Assembly (NCBI RefSeq): GCF_000585995.1
Contig: NZ_CP007410.1
Span: forward strand, 1,019,430 to 1,083,429
Length of the DNA stretch: 64,000 bases
Direction of reading: 5' to 3'
Source of the DNA: Pseudomonas brassicacearum
GTDB lineage: Bacteria > Pseudomonadota > Gammaproteobacteria > Pseudomonadales > Pseudomonadaceae
Shown: piece by piece, positions 46,910 through 58,623 of the stretch
Position numbering within the stretch: position 1 is the first letter of the stretch
How the letters are laid out: each line of letters starts with the position of its first letter
Made by a program: the position numbers and the translations under genes
Notes under the pieces: model-generated
Database searches by the model: none
Told to the model about the DNA's origin: nothing
The model's input: only the letters and a program-made list of their open reading frames with translations

Positions 46910-47374
46910 TTAATGACCGTTCTGCTCGTCCAGGACAACCTGATACAAGGCTTCGTTGCTCGGTGCGCTGCGCAGTTTTTCGCGAACTTCCTTGCGGTCC
47001 AGCATGCTGGCAATCTGGCGCAGCAGCTCAAGATGCGCATCGGTCGCCGCTTCCGGAACCAGCAGTACGAACAGCAGGTCGACCGGTGCGCCGTCGATGG
47101 CGTCGAAATCTATGGGGGCTTCAAGGTGCAACAACGCACTGATTGGCGCGGTACAACCCTTGAGGCGGCAGTGAGGAATGGCGATGCCGTTGCCAAAACC
47201 GGTGGAGCCGAGTTTTTCACGGGCAACCAGGGCCTCGAAGACATCCTGCATTTCCAGATCCGGATTTTCGCGGTGGATCAGGTTGGCGATTTGTTCGAGG
47301 GCTTTCTTTTTACTGCCGCCCGGCGCGTTCACTTGGGAACGGCCGGGGGTCAGGATGGATTCTAGTCGGATCAT
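46910..47374 (-). CDS. ptsN: Nitrogen-PTS EIIA protein
   Basis: A 154-residue EIIA-Ntr regulator with active H68 in [13 protein letters not shown]. Its phosphorylation state modulates K+ transport, sigma-54 promoters and other targets in enterics and Pseudomonas. It belongs to the rpoN operon block, 12 bp after hpf. Confidence 0.96.
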   Translation of the reverse strand: MIRLESILTPGRSQVNAPGGSKKKALEQIANLIHRENPDLEMQDVFEALVAREKLGSTGFGNGIAIPHCRLKGCTAPISALLHLEAPIDFDAIDGAPVDLLFVLLVPEAATDAHLELLRQIASMLDRKEVREKLRSAPSNEALYQVVLDEQNGH

Positions 47375-47386
47375 GGATTGGGGGGG

Positions 47387-47695
47387 TTAACGACCGGTTG
47401 CGCCCTGGAGGAGGCTCTGGGTCTTTTCCTTATGCTTTTTAAGTTGGCGATCCAGCTTGTCGGTCAGCAGGTCAATTGCGGCATACATGTCTGAATGCTC
47501 CGCGTTGGCGACCACTTCTCCGCCGGGGATATGCAGCGTGGCTTCGATTTTCTGCAGCAGCTTCTCGACGGTCATCGTGACTTGCACGTTGGTGATCTTG
47601 TCGAAATGCCTCTCCAATCGGTCGAGTTTTTCGCCGATATAGGTGCGCAGGGGTTCGGTCACTTCCAGTTGGTGTCCACTGATGTTGACTTGCAT
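47387..47695 (-). CDS. hpf: Ribosome hibernation promoting factor
   Basis: A 102-residue short-type HPF that binds the 30S decoding centre in stationary phase and supports 100S dimers. The start at 47695 gives MQVNISGHQLEVTEPLRTYI. The beta-alpha-beta-beta-beta-alpha fold is recognisable (KITNVQVTMTVEKLLQKIEA, EHSDMYAAIDLLTDKLDRQL). In P. aeruginosa HPF preserves ribosomes in dormant and biofilm cells. It lies downstream of rpoN. Confidence 0.96.
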   Translation of the reverse strand: MQVNISGHQLEVTEPLRTYIGEKLDRLERHFDKITNVQVTMTVEKLLQKIEATLHIPGGEVVANAEHSDMYAAIDLLTDKLDRQLKKHKEKTQSLLQGATGR

Positions 47696-47771
47696 ACAGC
47701 TTCTCCTTCGTTGCCAGTGCATAAAGCGGCAGGCAGAAATACCTGCCACTGGAACGCTGTGGCGTGGCCTG

Positions 47772-49265
47772 TTACATCAACCGCTTGCGTTCGCTCGAAG
47801 GCGCGATCCCGAGGGACTCGCGGTATTTGGCGACGGTACGGCGGGCCACCTGAATGCCTTGTGCCTCCAGTAAACCAGCGATCTTGCTGTCACTCAACGG
47901 CTTTTTCTGATTTTCCGCCGCCACCAGTTTTTTGATGATCGCGCGGATGGCCGTGGACGAGCATTCGCCGCCTTCGGAGGTGCTGACGTGGCTGGAGAAA
48001 AAGTATTTCAATTCATAGATACCCCGTGGGGTATGCATGAATTTCTGGGTGGTTACCCGGGAAATCGTCGACTCGTGCATGCCCACCGCCTCGGCGATGT
48101 CATGCAGGACCAACGGTTTCATCGCTTCGTCGCCGTACTCCAGGAAGCCGCGCTGATGCTCGACGATCTGGGTGGCGACTTTCATCAGGGTTTCGTTGCG
48201 GCTTTGCAGGCTCTTGATGAACCAGCGCGCTTCCTGCAACTGGTTGCGCATGAAGGTGTTGTCGGCACTGGTGTCGGCGCGCCTGACGAAACCGGCGTAC
48301 TGGGCGTTGACCCGCAGCTTGGGCACCGACTCCTGGTTGAGCTCCACCAACCAGCGATCGTTGTGTTTGCGCACGATCACGTCAGGGACCACGTATTCGG
48401 GTTCGGTGGACTCGATCTGCGAGCCTGGGCGCGGGTTGAGGCTCTGGACCAGTTCGATCACCTGGCGCAGCTCGTCTTCCTTGAGTTTCATGCGACGCAT
48501 CAGTTGGCTGTAGTCGCGACCGCCCAGTAGATCGATGTAGTCAGTGACCAGTCGCTTGGCTTCGGCCAGCCAAGGCGTCTTGGCAGGCAACTGGCGCAGT
48601 TGCAGCAGCAGGCATTCGCCCAGGTTGCGGGCACCGATGCCGGCCGGCTCGAACTGCTGGATGCGGTGCAGGACGGCTTCGATCTCGTCCAGCTCGATGT
48701 CGAGCTCGGGGTCGAAGGCTTCGAGGATTTCTTCGAGGGTCTCGTCCAGGTAGCCTTGATTGTTGATGCAGTCGATCAGGGTCACGGCGATCAGGCGATC
48801 GGTATCGGACATCGGCGCCAGGTTCAGCTGCCACAGCAGGTGGCTTTGCAGGCTCTCCCCGGCGGAGGTACGGGTGGTGAAGTCCCACTCGTCATCATCG
48901 CTGCTCGGCAGGTTGCTGGCGCTGGTCTGGTAGACGTCTTCCCAGGCAGTGTCCACGGGCAGGTCGTTGGGGATGCGTTCGTTCCATTCGCCATCCTCAA
49001 GGTTATCCACCGTCGGGGCGGCTTCCTGGTAGGAGGGTTCCGGGATTTCCGTATTGGTTTTTTGCTCGACGTTGTCGGCCAGCGGATCGGTGTTGTCGAA
49101 GTCGTCGCCTTCTTCCTGGCGTTCGAGCATCGGATTGGACTCCAAGGCCTCCTGGATTTCCTGTTGCAGGTCCAGGGTCGACAATTGGAGCAGGCGGATG
49201 GCCTGTTGCAGCTGCGGTGTCATCGTCAGCTGCTGGCCCATTCTCAAGACTAGCGATGGTTTCAT
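47772..49265 (-). CDS. rpoN: RNA polymerase sigma-54 factor
   Basis: A 497-residue sigma-54 factor. Region I ([20 protein letters not shown], Gln- and Leu-rich) interacts with activators. An acidic region II follows (about 48-115). The core-binding region III and helix-turn-helix ([20 protein letters not shown]) come next, and the C-terminal RpoN box [14 protein letters not shown] contacts the -24 element. It controls nitrogen use, flagella and many catabolic genes with enhancer-binding proteins. It is 165 bp downstream of lptB, so it may also have its own promoter. Confidence 0.98.
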   Translation of the reverse strand: MKPSLVLRMGQQLTMTPQLQQAIRLLQLSTLDLQQEIQEALESNPMLERQEEGDDFDNTDPLADNVEQKTNTEIPEPSYQEAAPTVDNLEDGEWNERIPNDLPVDTAWEDVYQTSASNLPSSDDDEWDFTTRTSAGESLQSHLLWQLNLAPMSDTDRLIAVTLIDCINNQGYLDETLEEILEAFDPELDIELDEIEAVLHRIQQFEPAGIGARNLGECLLLQLRQLPAKTPWLAEAKRLVTDYIDLLGGRDYSQLMRRMKLKEDELRQVIELVQSLNPRPGSQIESTEPEYVVPDVIVRKHNDRWLVELNQESVPKLRVNAQYAGFVRRADTSADNTFMRNQLQEARWFIKSLQSRNETLMKVATQIVEHQRGFLEYGDEAMKPLVLHDIAEAVGMHESTISRVTTQKFMHTPRGIYELKYFFSSHVSTSEGGECSSTAIRAIIKKLVAAENQKKPLSDSKIAGLLEAQGIQVARRTVAKYRESLGIAPSSERKRLM

Positions 49266-49430
49266 GGCAGGGGCTTAACACCTTAATTCGCCGGCGCACA
49301 TGCGCCATCCACTACAGGGCGCCGAAGCGCCAAACTTAAGCAAATTATATGCCTGAAACTGAAGTGTTTGCCTAGGGCGCCGCCATAATAAAATTAGCGG
49401 CACCCGGGCGATTTGCCAGACACTTTGCGC

Positions 49431-50156
49431 TTACAGGCGGAACTCATGGCCCAGATACACTTCCTTGACCAGCTCGTTGGCCAGGATGGTGGCGGAGTCG
49501 CCTTCAGCAATCAACTGGCCATCATTGACGATGTAGGCGGTTTCGCAGATATCCAGCGTCTCTCGCACGTTGTGGTCGGTGATCAGCACCCCGATCCCCT
49601 TGGCCTTGAGGTGATGGATGATCTGTTTGATGTCACCCACCGAAATCGGGTCCACGCCGGCGAACGGTTCGTCGAGCAGAATGAATTTCGGCGCGGTGGC
49701 CAGGGCGCGGGCGATTTCCACGCGGCGTCGTTCGCCGCCGGACAGGCTCATGCCCAGGTTGTCGCGGATGTGGTTGATGTGGAATTCCTGCAACAGGCTT
49801 TCCAGCTCCTGGCGACGACCGGCCTTGTCGAGCTCCTTGCGGGTCTCGAGGATGGCCATGATGTTGTCGGCCACCGACAGCTTGCGGAAGATCGACGCTT
49901 CCTGTGGCAGATAGCCGATACCGGCCTTTGCCCGGCCATGCATGGGCTGGTGGCTGACGTCCAGGTCGTCGATCAAGACGCGGCCCTGATCGGCCTGGAC
50001 CAGGCCGACGATCATGTAGAAGCAGGTGGTCTTGCCCGCGCCGTTGGGGCCGAGCAGGCCGACGATCTGGCCGCTGTCGATAGACAGGCTGACATCACGC
50101 ACGACTTGACGGCTCTTGTAGCTCTTGGCCAGATGCTGAGCTTTCAGAGTTGCCAT
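49431..50156 (-). CDS. lptB: LPS export ABC transporter ATPase
   Basis: A 241-residue ATPase that powers LptFG extraction of LPS from the inner membrane. Walker [10 protein letters not shown] is at 36-44, the signature LSGGERRR begins at 138, and Walker B KFILLDEP is at 157-164, followed by the H-loop His in [11 protein letters not shown]. The start overlaps the lptA stop by one base (TAATG). Confidence 0.98.
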   Translation of the reverse strand: MATLKAQHLAKSYKSRQVVRDVSLSIDSGQIVGLLGPNGAGKTTCFYMIVGLVQADQGRVLIDDLDVSHQPMHGRAKAGIGYLPQEASIFRKLSVADNIMAILETRKELDKAGRRQELESLLQEFHINHIRDNLGMSLSGGERRRVEIARALATAPKFILLDEPFAGVDPISVGDIKQIIHHLKAKGIGVLITDHNVRETLDICETAYIVNDGQLIAEGDSATILANELVKEVYLGHEFRL

Positions 50157-50704
50157 TACGGGGCCTTCTGCTCGTCGGTTTTCTTTTTCGGCTGGATCAC
50201 CATGTCGATGCGTGGGCGCGATTCAGTGACCTTGCTGCCGGTGGCACGACCGGCGCTGGCCAGCTTTTTGTTCGTGTCGTAGACGATTTTCTCGCCCAGG
50301 GTGGTGTTGCCGTCCTTGTCGATGACCTTGGCGCGGTCGATCAGCACGACGCGGTCTTGGGACGCGTGATACTGGATGGTCACCCCGTAGCCTTGCACAG
50401 GCTTGGTGTCGCCAGCGGTTTGGATCTGTTCGAAGTAGGCCAGGTTGCCCACCGAGGTCACCACGTCGATATCGCCGGACTGAGTGCGGGTGATGGTCAC
50501 GGTGTTGCCGGTGACCTTCATCGAGCCCTGGGTGATGATCACGTCACCCTTGTAGGTGGCTACACCGTTTTTGTCGTCCAGCTGGGCGTCGTCGGCCTGG
50601 ATACGGATAGGTTGGTCACGATCGTTGGGAAGAGCCCAGGCGCTCGCGCTTCCCAGTGCTGCGCCCAGACTGAGCAAAATAGGGAGGGTTTTAGCGAGCT
50701 TCAT
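50156..50704 (-). CDS. lptA: LPS transport periplasmic bridge protein
   Basis: A 182-residue OstA-fold protein that polymerises into the periplasmic LPS bridge. Signal peptide ends near SASAWA-LP (about residue 25). Strand motifs: [20 protein letters not shown] and [22 protein letters not shown]-terminal charged tail ends [10 protein letters not shown]. It overlaps lptC by 14 bp. Confidence 0.96.
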   Translation of the reverse strand: MKLAKTLPILLSLGAALGSASAWALPNDRDQPIRIQADDAQLDDKNGVATYKGDVIITQGSMKVTGNTVTITRTQSGDIDVVTSVGNLAYFEQIQTAGDTKPVQGYGVTIQYHASQDRVVLIDRAKVIDKDGNTTLGEKIVYDTNKKLASAGRATGSKVTESRPRIDMVIQPKKKTDEQKAP

Positions 50705-51260
50705 ACTGTCCTCTTACGTTCGATAGCAGGTGTATCCTGCTTTCCTTCAAATACGCTTTCATTCCCGTGCCGGTCGATACACCCCCGGCGCCGTCGATTC
50801 TAACGGGTTGCTCGGTCTGCGCATATTCTTGCTGTGGGAACACGGTCATACGACTGCTGGTGATGATAGTCGTACGGTTTTTCTCATCGGTCCGGGCCAC
50901 GCGGACCGAATCGATCAGTTCCACTTCGGTGCCCCCGGAGTTGACTTCGGCGCGCAGGCTCTGCACGTGCCACGGAAATTCGGTGCCGCGGAACATGTTC
51001 AGGTCCGGTTTGGTCACCAGCGTAATATCGGTGGCCTTTACATGGTCGACCTTGTCGGACGTCATCTCATACTGCACTTTGCCATCGGGCAGGTATTGCA
51101 GGGTATGCGTGTTGGTCGCGTACCAGTCGATATTTTCTTCGACCGTGGCCGCGGGTTGGTCGAGAAAGCGTTCCGGGCTGATGTTCCAGTAGCCCACCGC
51201 TGCGAAAATCGCCGCGATACAGCCGAACACCACGATGGTGCGAATCTTCTTGCTCAGCAT
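50691..51260 (-). CDS. lptC: LPS export protein LptC
   Basis: A 189-residue bitopic protein with a single N-terminal membrane segment (about 7-25, IRTIVVFGCIAAIFAAVGYW). Its periplasmic beta-jellyroll domain hands LPS from LptB2FG to LptA. Landmarks: YATNTHTLQYLPDGKVQYEM and a C-terminal GMKAYLKESRIHLLSNVRG. It lies between kdsC and lptA in an overlapping operon. Confidence 0.94.
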   Translation of the reverse strand: MLSKKIRTIVVFGCIAAIFAAVGYWNISPERFLDQPAATVEENIDWYATNTHTLQYLPDGKVQYEMTSDKVDHVKATDITLVTKPDLNMFRGTEFPWHVQSLRAEVNSGGTEVELIDSVRVARTDEKNRTTIITSSRMTVFPQQEYAQTEQPVRIDGAGGVSTGTGMKAYLKESRIHLLSNVRGQYEAR

Positions 51261-51267
51261 AAATGGC

Positions 51268-51792
51268 TCACAGGTACGCGGCGTTGGCCGCTTCGAGGCG
51301 GCCCTGGGCGCGCAGGATCAGTTCACAGAATTCACGCGCGGCGCCTTCGCCGCCTCGTGCCGTGGTAATGCCGTGGGCGTGCTCGCGTACGAACGCAGCC
51401 GCGTTGGCGACGGCCATGCCCAGGCCGACCCGGCGAATCACCGGCAGGTCCGGCAGGTCGTCACCGAGGTAGGCGACCTGTTCATAGCTTAGGTTGAGTT
51501 GGCCCAAAAGTTCGTCCAGTACCACCAGTTTGTCTTCGCGACCTTGGTAAAGGTGCGGGATGCCGAGGTTCTTTGCACGCCGCTCGACCACCGGGGTCTT
51601 GCGGCCGCTGATGATAGCGGTCTGTACGCCGGCGGCCATCAGCATCTTGATGCCCTGGCCGTCGAGGGTGTTGAAGGTCTTGAATTCGCTGCCGTCTTCG
51701 AGGAAATACAGGCGGCCGTCGGTCAGCACGCCGTCCACGTCGAACACGGCCAGTTTGATTGCTTTGCCACGTTGCAGCAGGTCTGTGTTCAT
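51268..51792 (-). CDS. kdsC: 3-deoxy-D-manno-octulosonate 8-phosphate phosphatase
   Basis: A 174-residue HAD-family phosphatase that forms Kdo for LPS. The catalytic Asp pair D18/D20 is in AVFDVDGVLTDG. Motif III and IV residues follow in KTPVVERRAKNLG and YLGDDLPDLPVI. It abuts kdsD with no gap and precedes lptC. Confidence 0.96.
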   Translation of the reverse strand: MNTDLLQRGKAIKLAVFDVDGVLTDGRLYFLEDGSEFKTFNTLDGQGIKMLMAAGVQTAIISGRKTPVVERRAKNLGIPHLYQGREDKLVVLDELLGQLNLSYEQVAYLGDDLPDLPVIRRVGLGMAVANAAAFVREHAHGITTARGGEGAAREFCELILRAQGRLEAANAAYL

Positions 51793-52767
51793 TTACATGA
51801 CTCCCGCACGCAGCAAGTCGTGCATATTCAAGGCGCCCACCGGACGGTCTTCGTCGTCGACGACCACCAGGGCGCTGATCTTGTGGTCTTCCATGATTTT
51901 CAGGGCCTCGGCGGCGAGCATTTCGGCGCGTGCGGTCTTGCCGTGGGGCGTCATGACTTGTTCGATGGTCGCACTGTGGATGTCGATGGTGCGGTCCAGG
52001 GTACGACGCAGGTCGCCGTCGGTGAAGATCCCGGCGAGCTTGCCGTCGGCTTCGAGAACGACCGTCATGCCCAGGCCCTTGCGGGTCATCTCCATGAGCG
52101 CGTCCTTGAGCAGCGTGCCGCGTAGCACCTGCGGCAACTCCTGGCCGGCATGCATCACGTTCTCGACTTTCAGCAACAAGCGACGGCCCAGGGCACCACC
52201 GGGATGGGAAAAGGCGAAATCTTCAGCGGTGAACCCCCGCGCTTCCAACAGGGCGACGGCCAGGGCATCACCCATGACCAGCGCCGCAGTGGTGGAAGAG
52301 GTGGGCGCCAGGTTCAATGGGCAGGCTTCGTGCTCGACATGGACATTGAGATTCACTTCGGCGGCCTTGGCCAGCGGCGAATCCGGATTGCCGGTGACGC
52401 TGATCAACTGGATGCCCAGGCGCTTGATCAGCGGCAGCAGGGTGATGATCTCATTGGTGGAGCCGGAGTTGGACAGGGCCAGGATGACGTCGTCCCGGGT
52501 GATCATGCCCATGTCACCGTGGCTGGCTTCGGCCGGGTGGACGAAAAATGCCGTGGTGCCCGTGCTGGCCAGGGTGGCGGCGATCTTGTTGCCGACGTGC
52601 CCGGACTTGCCCATGCCGACCACGACCACGCGGCCCTTGCTGGCCAGAATCATCTCGCAGGCGCGTACGAAATCAGCGTCGATATGGGGCAGCAAGCCTT
52701 GTACGGCTTCGAGCTCGAGGCGGATGGTACGTTGTGCCGATTGAATCAGGTCGCTGGATTGGCTCAT
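51793..52767 (-). CDS. kdsD: Arabinose-5-phosphate isomerase
   Basis: Converts ribulose-5-phosphate to arabinose-5-phosphate, the first committed step toward Kdo. It has 324 residues. The SIS domain (about 35-170) contains GMGKSGHVGNKIAATLASTG, HPAEASHGDMGM and SNSGSTNEI. Two CBS domains fill 200-324. The start at 52767 gives MSQSSDLIQSAQRTIRLELE; an extension to 52830 is not supported. First gene of the minus-strand LPS block, divergent from mlaF. Confidence 0.96.
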   Translation of the reverse strand: MSQSSDLIQSAQRTIRLELEAVQGLLPHIDADFVRACEMILASKGRVVVVGMGKSGHVGNKIAATLASTGTTAFFVHPAEASHGDMGMITRDDVILALSNSGSTNEIITLLPLIKRLGIQLISVTGNPDSPLAKAAEVNLNVHVEHEACPLNLAPTSSTTAALVMGDALAVALLEARGFTAEDFAFSHPGGALGRRLLLKVENVMHAGQELPQVLRGTLLKDALMEMTRKGLGMTVVLEADGKLAGIFTDGDLRRTLDRTIDIHSATIEQVMTPHGKTARAEMLAAEALKIMEDHKISALVVVDDEDRPVGALNMHDLLRAGVM

Positions 52768-53042
52768 GTCTGAAATCGTATAGCCCGATGAAAAGGCGGC
52801 GATTATAGCGGCAATGAACAATTCCCTCACGTAAGTTCGTCATGCTTTGTTCGAGGGGCCGCAAGGTTCGACATAAAAATGTAGCTTTTTACCTTAAGCC
52901 AGGCTTAACGGGCGGGGGGTTGGTCTTGGGCGCTTGGCTGTTGCAGTGATATAGTTCGCCGCCGGTTCGCATGCCCGGCGGTACCGGCGCTCGTCGGCTG
53001 GCCAGGGCATTCGAATGTGAGGCTGCATCGCAAGGAGTTTAG

Positions 53043-53852
53043 ATGAGTGCCGACAACGCCTACGCGGTCGAGCTGAAGGGGCTGACCTTCAAGCGAGGGA
53101 CGCGCAGCATTTTTAATGACATTGATATTCGCATCCCGCGCGGCAAGGTGACCGGCATCATGGGGCCTTCCGGGTGTGGCAAGACCACACTGCTGCGTCT
53201 GATGGGCGCACAACTGCGTCCCAATGCGGGCGAAGTCTGGGTCAACGGCCAGAACCTTCCCGAACTGTCGCGCGGCGACCTGTTCGATGCGCGCAAGCAC
53301 ATGGGTGTGCTGTTCCAGAGTGGCGCGCTGTTTACCGATCTCGACGTCTTCGAGAATGTGGCGTTCCCCCTGCGGGTCCATACCGACCTGCCGGAAGAGA
53401 TGATCCGCGACATCGTCCTGCTCAAGTTGCAGGCGGTGGGGCTGCGTGGCGCCCTCGATTTGATGCCGGACGAGTTGTCCGGTGGCATGAAGCGCCGGGT
53501 TGCACTGGCGCGAGCGATTGCCCTCGATCCGAAGATCCTCATGTACGACGAACCCTTCGTCGGGCAGGACCCGATCGCCATGGGCGTGCTCGTACGCCTG
53601 ATCCGCCTGCTCAACGATGCCCTGGGCATCACCAGTATCGTGGTGTCCCACGACTTGGCTGAAACCGCGAGCATTGCCGACTACATCTATGTCGTCGGTG
53701 ACGGCCAGGTGCTGGGGCAGGGCACGCCCCAGGAGCTGAAGGATTCTGACAACCCGCGCATTCGCCAATTTATGAAAGGTGATCCGGACGGCCCGGTGGC
53801 GTTCCATTTTCCGGCCACGGATTACCGTACCGATCTGCTGGGGAAGCGCTGA
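53043..53852 (+). CDS. mlaF: Phospholipid ABC transporter ATPase MlaF
   Basis: The 269-residue ATPase of the Mla retrograde phospholipid system that keeps outer-membrane lipid asymmetry (Ttg2A in P. putida, linked to solvent tolerance). Walker [10 protein letters not shown] is at 41-49, signature LSGGM at 145-149, and Walker B ILMYDE at 165-170. Its C-terminal tail ([13 protein letters not shown]) extends past the ATPase core. It overlaps mlaE by one base. Confidence 0.97.
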   Translation: MSADNAYAVELKGLTFKRGTRSIFNDIDIRIPRGKVTGIMGPSGCGKTTLLRLMGAQLRPNAGEVWVNGQNLPELSRGDLFDARKHMGVLFQSGALFTDLDVFENVAFPLRVHTDLPEEMIRDIVLLKLQAVGLRGALDLMPDELSGGMKRRVALARAIALDPKILMYDEPFVGQDPIAMGVLVRLIRLLNDALGITSIVVSHDLAETASIADYIYVVGDGQVLGQGTPQELKDSDNPRIRQFMKGDPDGPVAFHFPATDYRTDLLGKR

Positions 53853-54649
53853 TGCGCAAGAAATCACTGATAGAAAGAGTTCGCCTGTTCGGCCGTTCCG
53901 GCATCGACGTGGTGGCGATATTGGGTCGTTCCTCGCTGTTTCTGATGCATGCCTTGTTTGGGCGCAACTCGACGGGCGGCGGTTTTGGCCTGCTGGTCAA
54001 GCAGTTGCACTCGGTGGGCGTGATGTCCCTGGTGATCATCGTGGTCTCAGGGATCTTCATCGGTATGGTGCTGGCGCTGCAGGGCTTCAGTATTTTGTCC
54101 AGCTACGGTTCGGAGCAGGCGGTCGGGCAGATGGTCGCGCTGACGTTGCTGCGCGAACTCGGGCCGGTGGTGACTGCGCTGCTGTTTGCCGGGCGTGCCG
54201 GTTCGGCGCTGACGGCCGAAATCGGTAACATGAAGTCCACCGAGCAGTTGTCGAGCCTGGAAATGATCGGGGTCGACCCGCTTAAGTACATCGTTGCCCC
54301 GCGCCTGTGGGCTGGCTTCATTTCCCTGCCTGTGCTGGCAATCATTTTCAGCGTCGTGGGGATCTGGGGTGGCTCATGGGTGGCCGTCGACTGGCTGGGG
54401 GTCTATGAAGGTTCCTACTGGTCCAACATGCAGAACAGCGTCGACTTTCTCGACGATGTGCTCAACGGCGTTATTAAAAGTGCCGTATTCGCTTTCGTGG
54501 TGACTTGGATCGCCGTGTTTCAAGGCTATGACTGTGAGCCCACGTCAGAGGGGATCAGCCGTGCCACAACCAAGACCGTGGTGTACGCCTCGCTGGCGGT
54601 CCTGGGCCTTGACTTTATTCTGACCGCCTTGATGTTTGGAGATTTCTGA
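53852..54649 (+). CDS. mlaE: Phospholipid ABC transporter permease MlaE
   Basis: A 265-residue permease of the MlaE family with an N-terminal amphipathic helix and five membrane segments. Landmarks: [36 protein letters not shown], the MlaE signature [20 protein letters not shown], and [18 protein letters not shown]. It forms the inner-membrane core with MlaD and MlaF. It overlaps both neighbours by a base. Confidence 0.97.
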   Translation: MRKKSLIERVRLFGRSGIDVVAILGRSSLFLMHALFGRNSTGGGFGLLVKQLHSVGVMSLVIIVVSGIFIGMVLALQGFSILSSYGSEQAVGQMVALTLLRELGPVVTALLFAGRAGSALTAEIGNMKSTEQLSSLEMIGVDPLKYIVAPRLWAGFISLPVLAIIFSVVGIWGGSWVAVDWLGVYEGSYWSNMQNSVDFLDDVLNGVIKSAVFAFVVTWIAVFQGYDCEPTSEGISRATTKTVVYASLAVLGLDFILTALMFGDF

Positions 54650-55116
54650 TGCAAAACCGCACCCTGGAAATCGGTGTCGGCCTTTTCTTGCTGGCTGGCA
54701 TCCTGGCTTTGCTGCTGCTGGCCCTGCGAGTCAGTGGCCTGGCGCCGACGGCAAGCACCGATACTTATAAACTTTATGCTTATTTTGACAATATCGCCGG
54801 TTTGACGGTCAGAGCCAAGGTGACCATGGCCGGTGTAACCATCGGCAAGGTCACGGCAATCGATCTGGACCGTGACAGTTTCACTGGTCGGGTGACGCTG
54901 CAGCTGGAAAAGCGCGTGGATAACCTGCCGACTGATTCCACTGCATCTATCCTCACGGCTGGGTTGCTGGGCGAGAAGTACATCGGTATCAGCGTGGGCG
55001 GGGAAGACAAACTGCTCAAGGATGGCGAGACCATCCACGATACGCAGTCTTCGCTGGTGCTCGAGGACCTGATCGGTAAATTCCTGCTCAATACCGTTAG
55101 CAAAGACGCCAAATGA
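54649..55116 (+). CDS. mlaD: Phospholipid transport MCE protein MlaD
   Basis: A 155-residue protein with one N-terminal membrane helix (about 6-27) and a single MCE domain (about 37-120, YFDNIAGLTVRAKVTMAGVT), which forms a hexameric ring with a lipid channel in the periplasm. The acidic C-terminal helix ends LIGKFLLNTVSKDAK. Confidence 0.96.
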   Translation: MQNRTLEIGVGLFLLAGILALLLLALRVSGLAPTASTDTYKLYAYFDNIAGLTVRAKVTMAGVTIGKVTAIDLDRDSFTGRVTLQLEKRVDNLPTDSTASILTAGLLGEKYIGISVGGEDKLLKDGETIHDTQSSLVLEDLIGKFLLNTVSKDAK

Positions 55117-55126
55117 GGAGCTTTGA

Positions 55127-55780
55127 ATGATCTCTATCTTGCGACGTGGCCTGTTGGTGTTGCTCGCGACGCTGCCGTTGATGGCTAACGCCGTGGCCGC
55201 GCCTTCGGCTCACGAAATCATCCAGGACACCACGAACCGGTTGCTGGCGGATCTTGCCGCCAATAAAGAGAAGTACAAGCAGGACCCTGGTGCGTTCTAT
55301 GATGCGCTGAACGGTATCGTCGGCCCGGTGGTGGATGCCGACGGCATCTCCAAGAGCATCATGACCGTCAAGTACTCGCGCAAGGCTAGCCCTGCGCAGA
55401 TGACCCGCTTCCAGGAAAACTTCAAGCGCAGCCTGATGCAGTTCTATGGCAATGCCTTGCTCGAGTACAACAACCAGGGCATCACCGTTTCGCCGGCCAA
55501 GGACGAAAGCGGCAGTCGTACCAGCGTCGACATGCAGGTCAAGGGCAGCAATGGCGCGGTCTATCCTGTGTCCTACACACTCGAGAACATCAACGGCGAG
55601 TGGAAAGTGCGCAACGTGATCATCAATGGCATCAACATCGGCAAGCTGTTCCGTGATCAGTTCGCCGACGCGATGCAGCGCAATGGCAATGATCTGGACA
55701 AGACCATCAACGGTTGGGCCGGTGAAGTGGCCAAGGCCAAGGAAGTGACCGAAGAAGCCAAAGAGAAGCAGGAACAATGA
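55127..55780 (+). CDS. mlaC: Periplasmic phospholipid-binding protein MlaC
   Basis: A 217-residue periplasmic shuttle that carries phospholipid between the MlaA complex and MlaFEDB. Signal peptide about 22 residues (ends ANAVAA). Landmarks: HEIIQDTTNRLLADLAANKE, GPVVDADGISKSIM, and NGEWKVRNVIINGINIGKLF. The C-terminal end is rich in Lys and Glu. It overlaps mlaB by 4 bp. Confidence 0.96.
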   Translation: MISILRRGLLVLLATLPLMANAVAAPSAHEIIQDTTNRLLADLAANKEKYKQDPGAFYDALNGIVGPVVDADGISKSIMTVKYSRKASPAQMTRFQENFKRSLMQFYGNALLEYNNQGITVSPAKDESGSRTSVDMQVKGSNGAVYPVSYTLENINGEWKVRNVIINGINIGKLFRDQFADAMQRNGNDLDKTINGWAGEVAKAKEVTEEAKEKQEQ

Positions 55781-56094
55781 TCGAGTCGGTGAGTGAGTCG
55801 GCCGTTCGTCTGGGTGAGGCCGGCGAGCTGATGCTCAGCGGCGTGCTGGACTATCGCACCGGCCCGGCCCTGCGCAAGCAGGGCCAGGCGCTGATCAGGT
55901 CCGCGAAAGCCGCCGAGCTGGTGATTGACTGCTCGGGCGTCGAGAAGTCCAGCAGTGTCGGTCTGTCGCTGCTGCTGTGCTTTATGCGTGACGCCAAGGC
56001 TGCCGGTAAAACGTGGAGCATCCAAGGGATGCCCGAAGACATGCGTGAGATAGCCCAGGTCAGCGAACTGACCGAGCTGCTTGTGCACCCCTGA
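55777..56094 (+). CDS. mlaB: STAS-domain protein MlaB
   Basis: A 105-residue STAS protein that binds and activates MlaF. Typical pattern: LSGVLDYRTGPALRKQG at the start and the loop LVIDCSGVEKSSSVGLSLLL, where a Ser occupies the place usual for the conserved Ser/Thr. The start overlaps mlaC (ATGA). A strong terminator follows. Confidence 0.93.
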   Translation: MIESVSESAVRLGEAGELMLSGVLDYRTGPALRKQGQALIRSAKAAELVIDCSGVEKSSSVGLSLLLCFMRDAKAAGKTWSIQGMPEDMREIAQVSELTELLVHP

Positions 56095-56106
56095 CCCACA
56101 TCCTTG

Positions 56107-56162
56107 GAAAAGCCCCCCGTCAGAGTCCTGCTTCGCGGGGTTCGCAGGCGCGGGGCTTTTTT
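56107..56162 (+). terminator. Intrinsic terminator after mlaB
   Basis: AAAAGCCCC on the left pairs with GGGGCTTTTTT on the right, with an inner hairpin of the GCGGGGTTCGCAGGCGCG region between them. It ends the mla operon transcript before ibaG. Confidence 0.85.
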
Positions 56163-56208
56163 GTATGATGTGCGACCCGCGCGCACAGGGCGCCGATTGA
56201 GGTTGAGC

Positions 56209-57736
<1,528 letters not shown>

Positions 57737-57864
57737 TTCTGGTTGCATGGATGCAGGGACGCATCCGTTGATTTCGTTTCATTCGAGGGTGGTTGCACCC
57801 TCGATGTATGTCCGGCGCCGCTTGCGACCGGGCATGAGTACCTTGATAAGGACTGACGTTTCCC
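57737..57864 (+). other. murA-hisG spacer with two hairpins
   Basis: GGATGC/GCATCC (57749-57754 and 57761-57766) and CGAGGGTG/CACCCTCG (57784-57791 and 57796-57803, loop GTTG) are perfect stems without a T-tract. They could be attenuating or stabilising elements. No His-rich leader peptide was found, so classical his attenuation is not evident. Confidence 0.5.
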
Positions 57865-58500
57865 ATGTTGACCATCGCACTGTCCAAGGGCCGCATCCTT
57901 GACGACACCCTGCCGCTTCTGGCTGAAGCAGGCATCGTGCCGACCGAGAATCCGGACAAGAGCCGCAAGCTGATCATCCCCACGACCCAGGCCGATGTGC
58001 GCTTGTTGATCGTGCGTGCCACCGATGTGCCGACTTACGTGGAACATGGCGCCGCCGACCTGGGCGTTGCCGGTAAAGACGTGCTGATGGAATACGGCGG
58101 CCAGGGCCTGTACGAGCCCCTGGACCTGCAGATCGCCCGTTGCAAGCTGATGACCGCCGGTAAAGTCGGCGCGCCGGAGCCTAAGGGCCGCTTGCGGGTG
58201 GCGACCAAGTTCGTCAACGTTGCCAAGCGTTATTACGCCGAGCAGGGCCGTCAGGTCGATATCATCAAGTTGTACGGTTCGATGGAGCTGGCGCCGCTGA
58301 TCGGCCTGGCGGACAAGATCATCGACGTGGTCGACACCGGCAACACCCTGCGGGCCAATGGCCTGGAACCCCAGGATTTCATCGCGGACATCACCTCCCG
58401 GCTGATCGTCAACAAGGCTTCGATGAAGATGCAGCACGCCCGAATCCAGGCTTTGATCGATACCCTGCGCAAGGCAGTGGAATCGCGACACCGCGGCTGA
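57865..58500 (+). CDS. hisG: ATP phosphoribosyltransferase, short form
   Basis: First enzyme of histidine synthesis (ATP plus PRPP). At 211 residues it is the short form without the C-terminal feedback domain, so it needs the HisZ regulatory subunit, encoded elsewhere. Landmarks: [34 protein letters not shown] and the PRPP loop [16 protein letters not shown]. The murA-hisGDC order is the standard Pseudomonas arrangement. Confidence 0.97.
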   Translation: MLTIALSKGRILDDTLPLLAEAGIVPTENPDKSRKLIIPTTQADVRLLIVRATDVPTYVEHGAADLGVAGKDVLMEYGGQGLYEPLDLQIARCKLMTAGKVGAPEPKGRLRVATKFVNVAKRYYAEQGRQVDIIKLYGSMELAPLIGLADKIIDVVDTGNTLRANGLEPQDFIADITSRLIVNKASMKMQHARIQALIDTLRKAVESRHRG

Positions 58501-58623
58501 TTCACCTGCGCGACCTTGAGTCGCGCCCGTCTATCCGTGTCATAGCCAATTTTCTCAGGTGCCCACGCGAATGGACTGGTAGCTTAGGGCGCCTGAGCAT
58601 TTGCCATTAATGAGGCCCTCGCT

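Noticed and set aside
57737..57864. Histidine-rich leader peptide for his attenuation
   Set aside because: Hairpins exist, but no short frame with a run of His codons precedes hisG.
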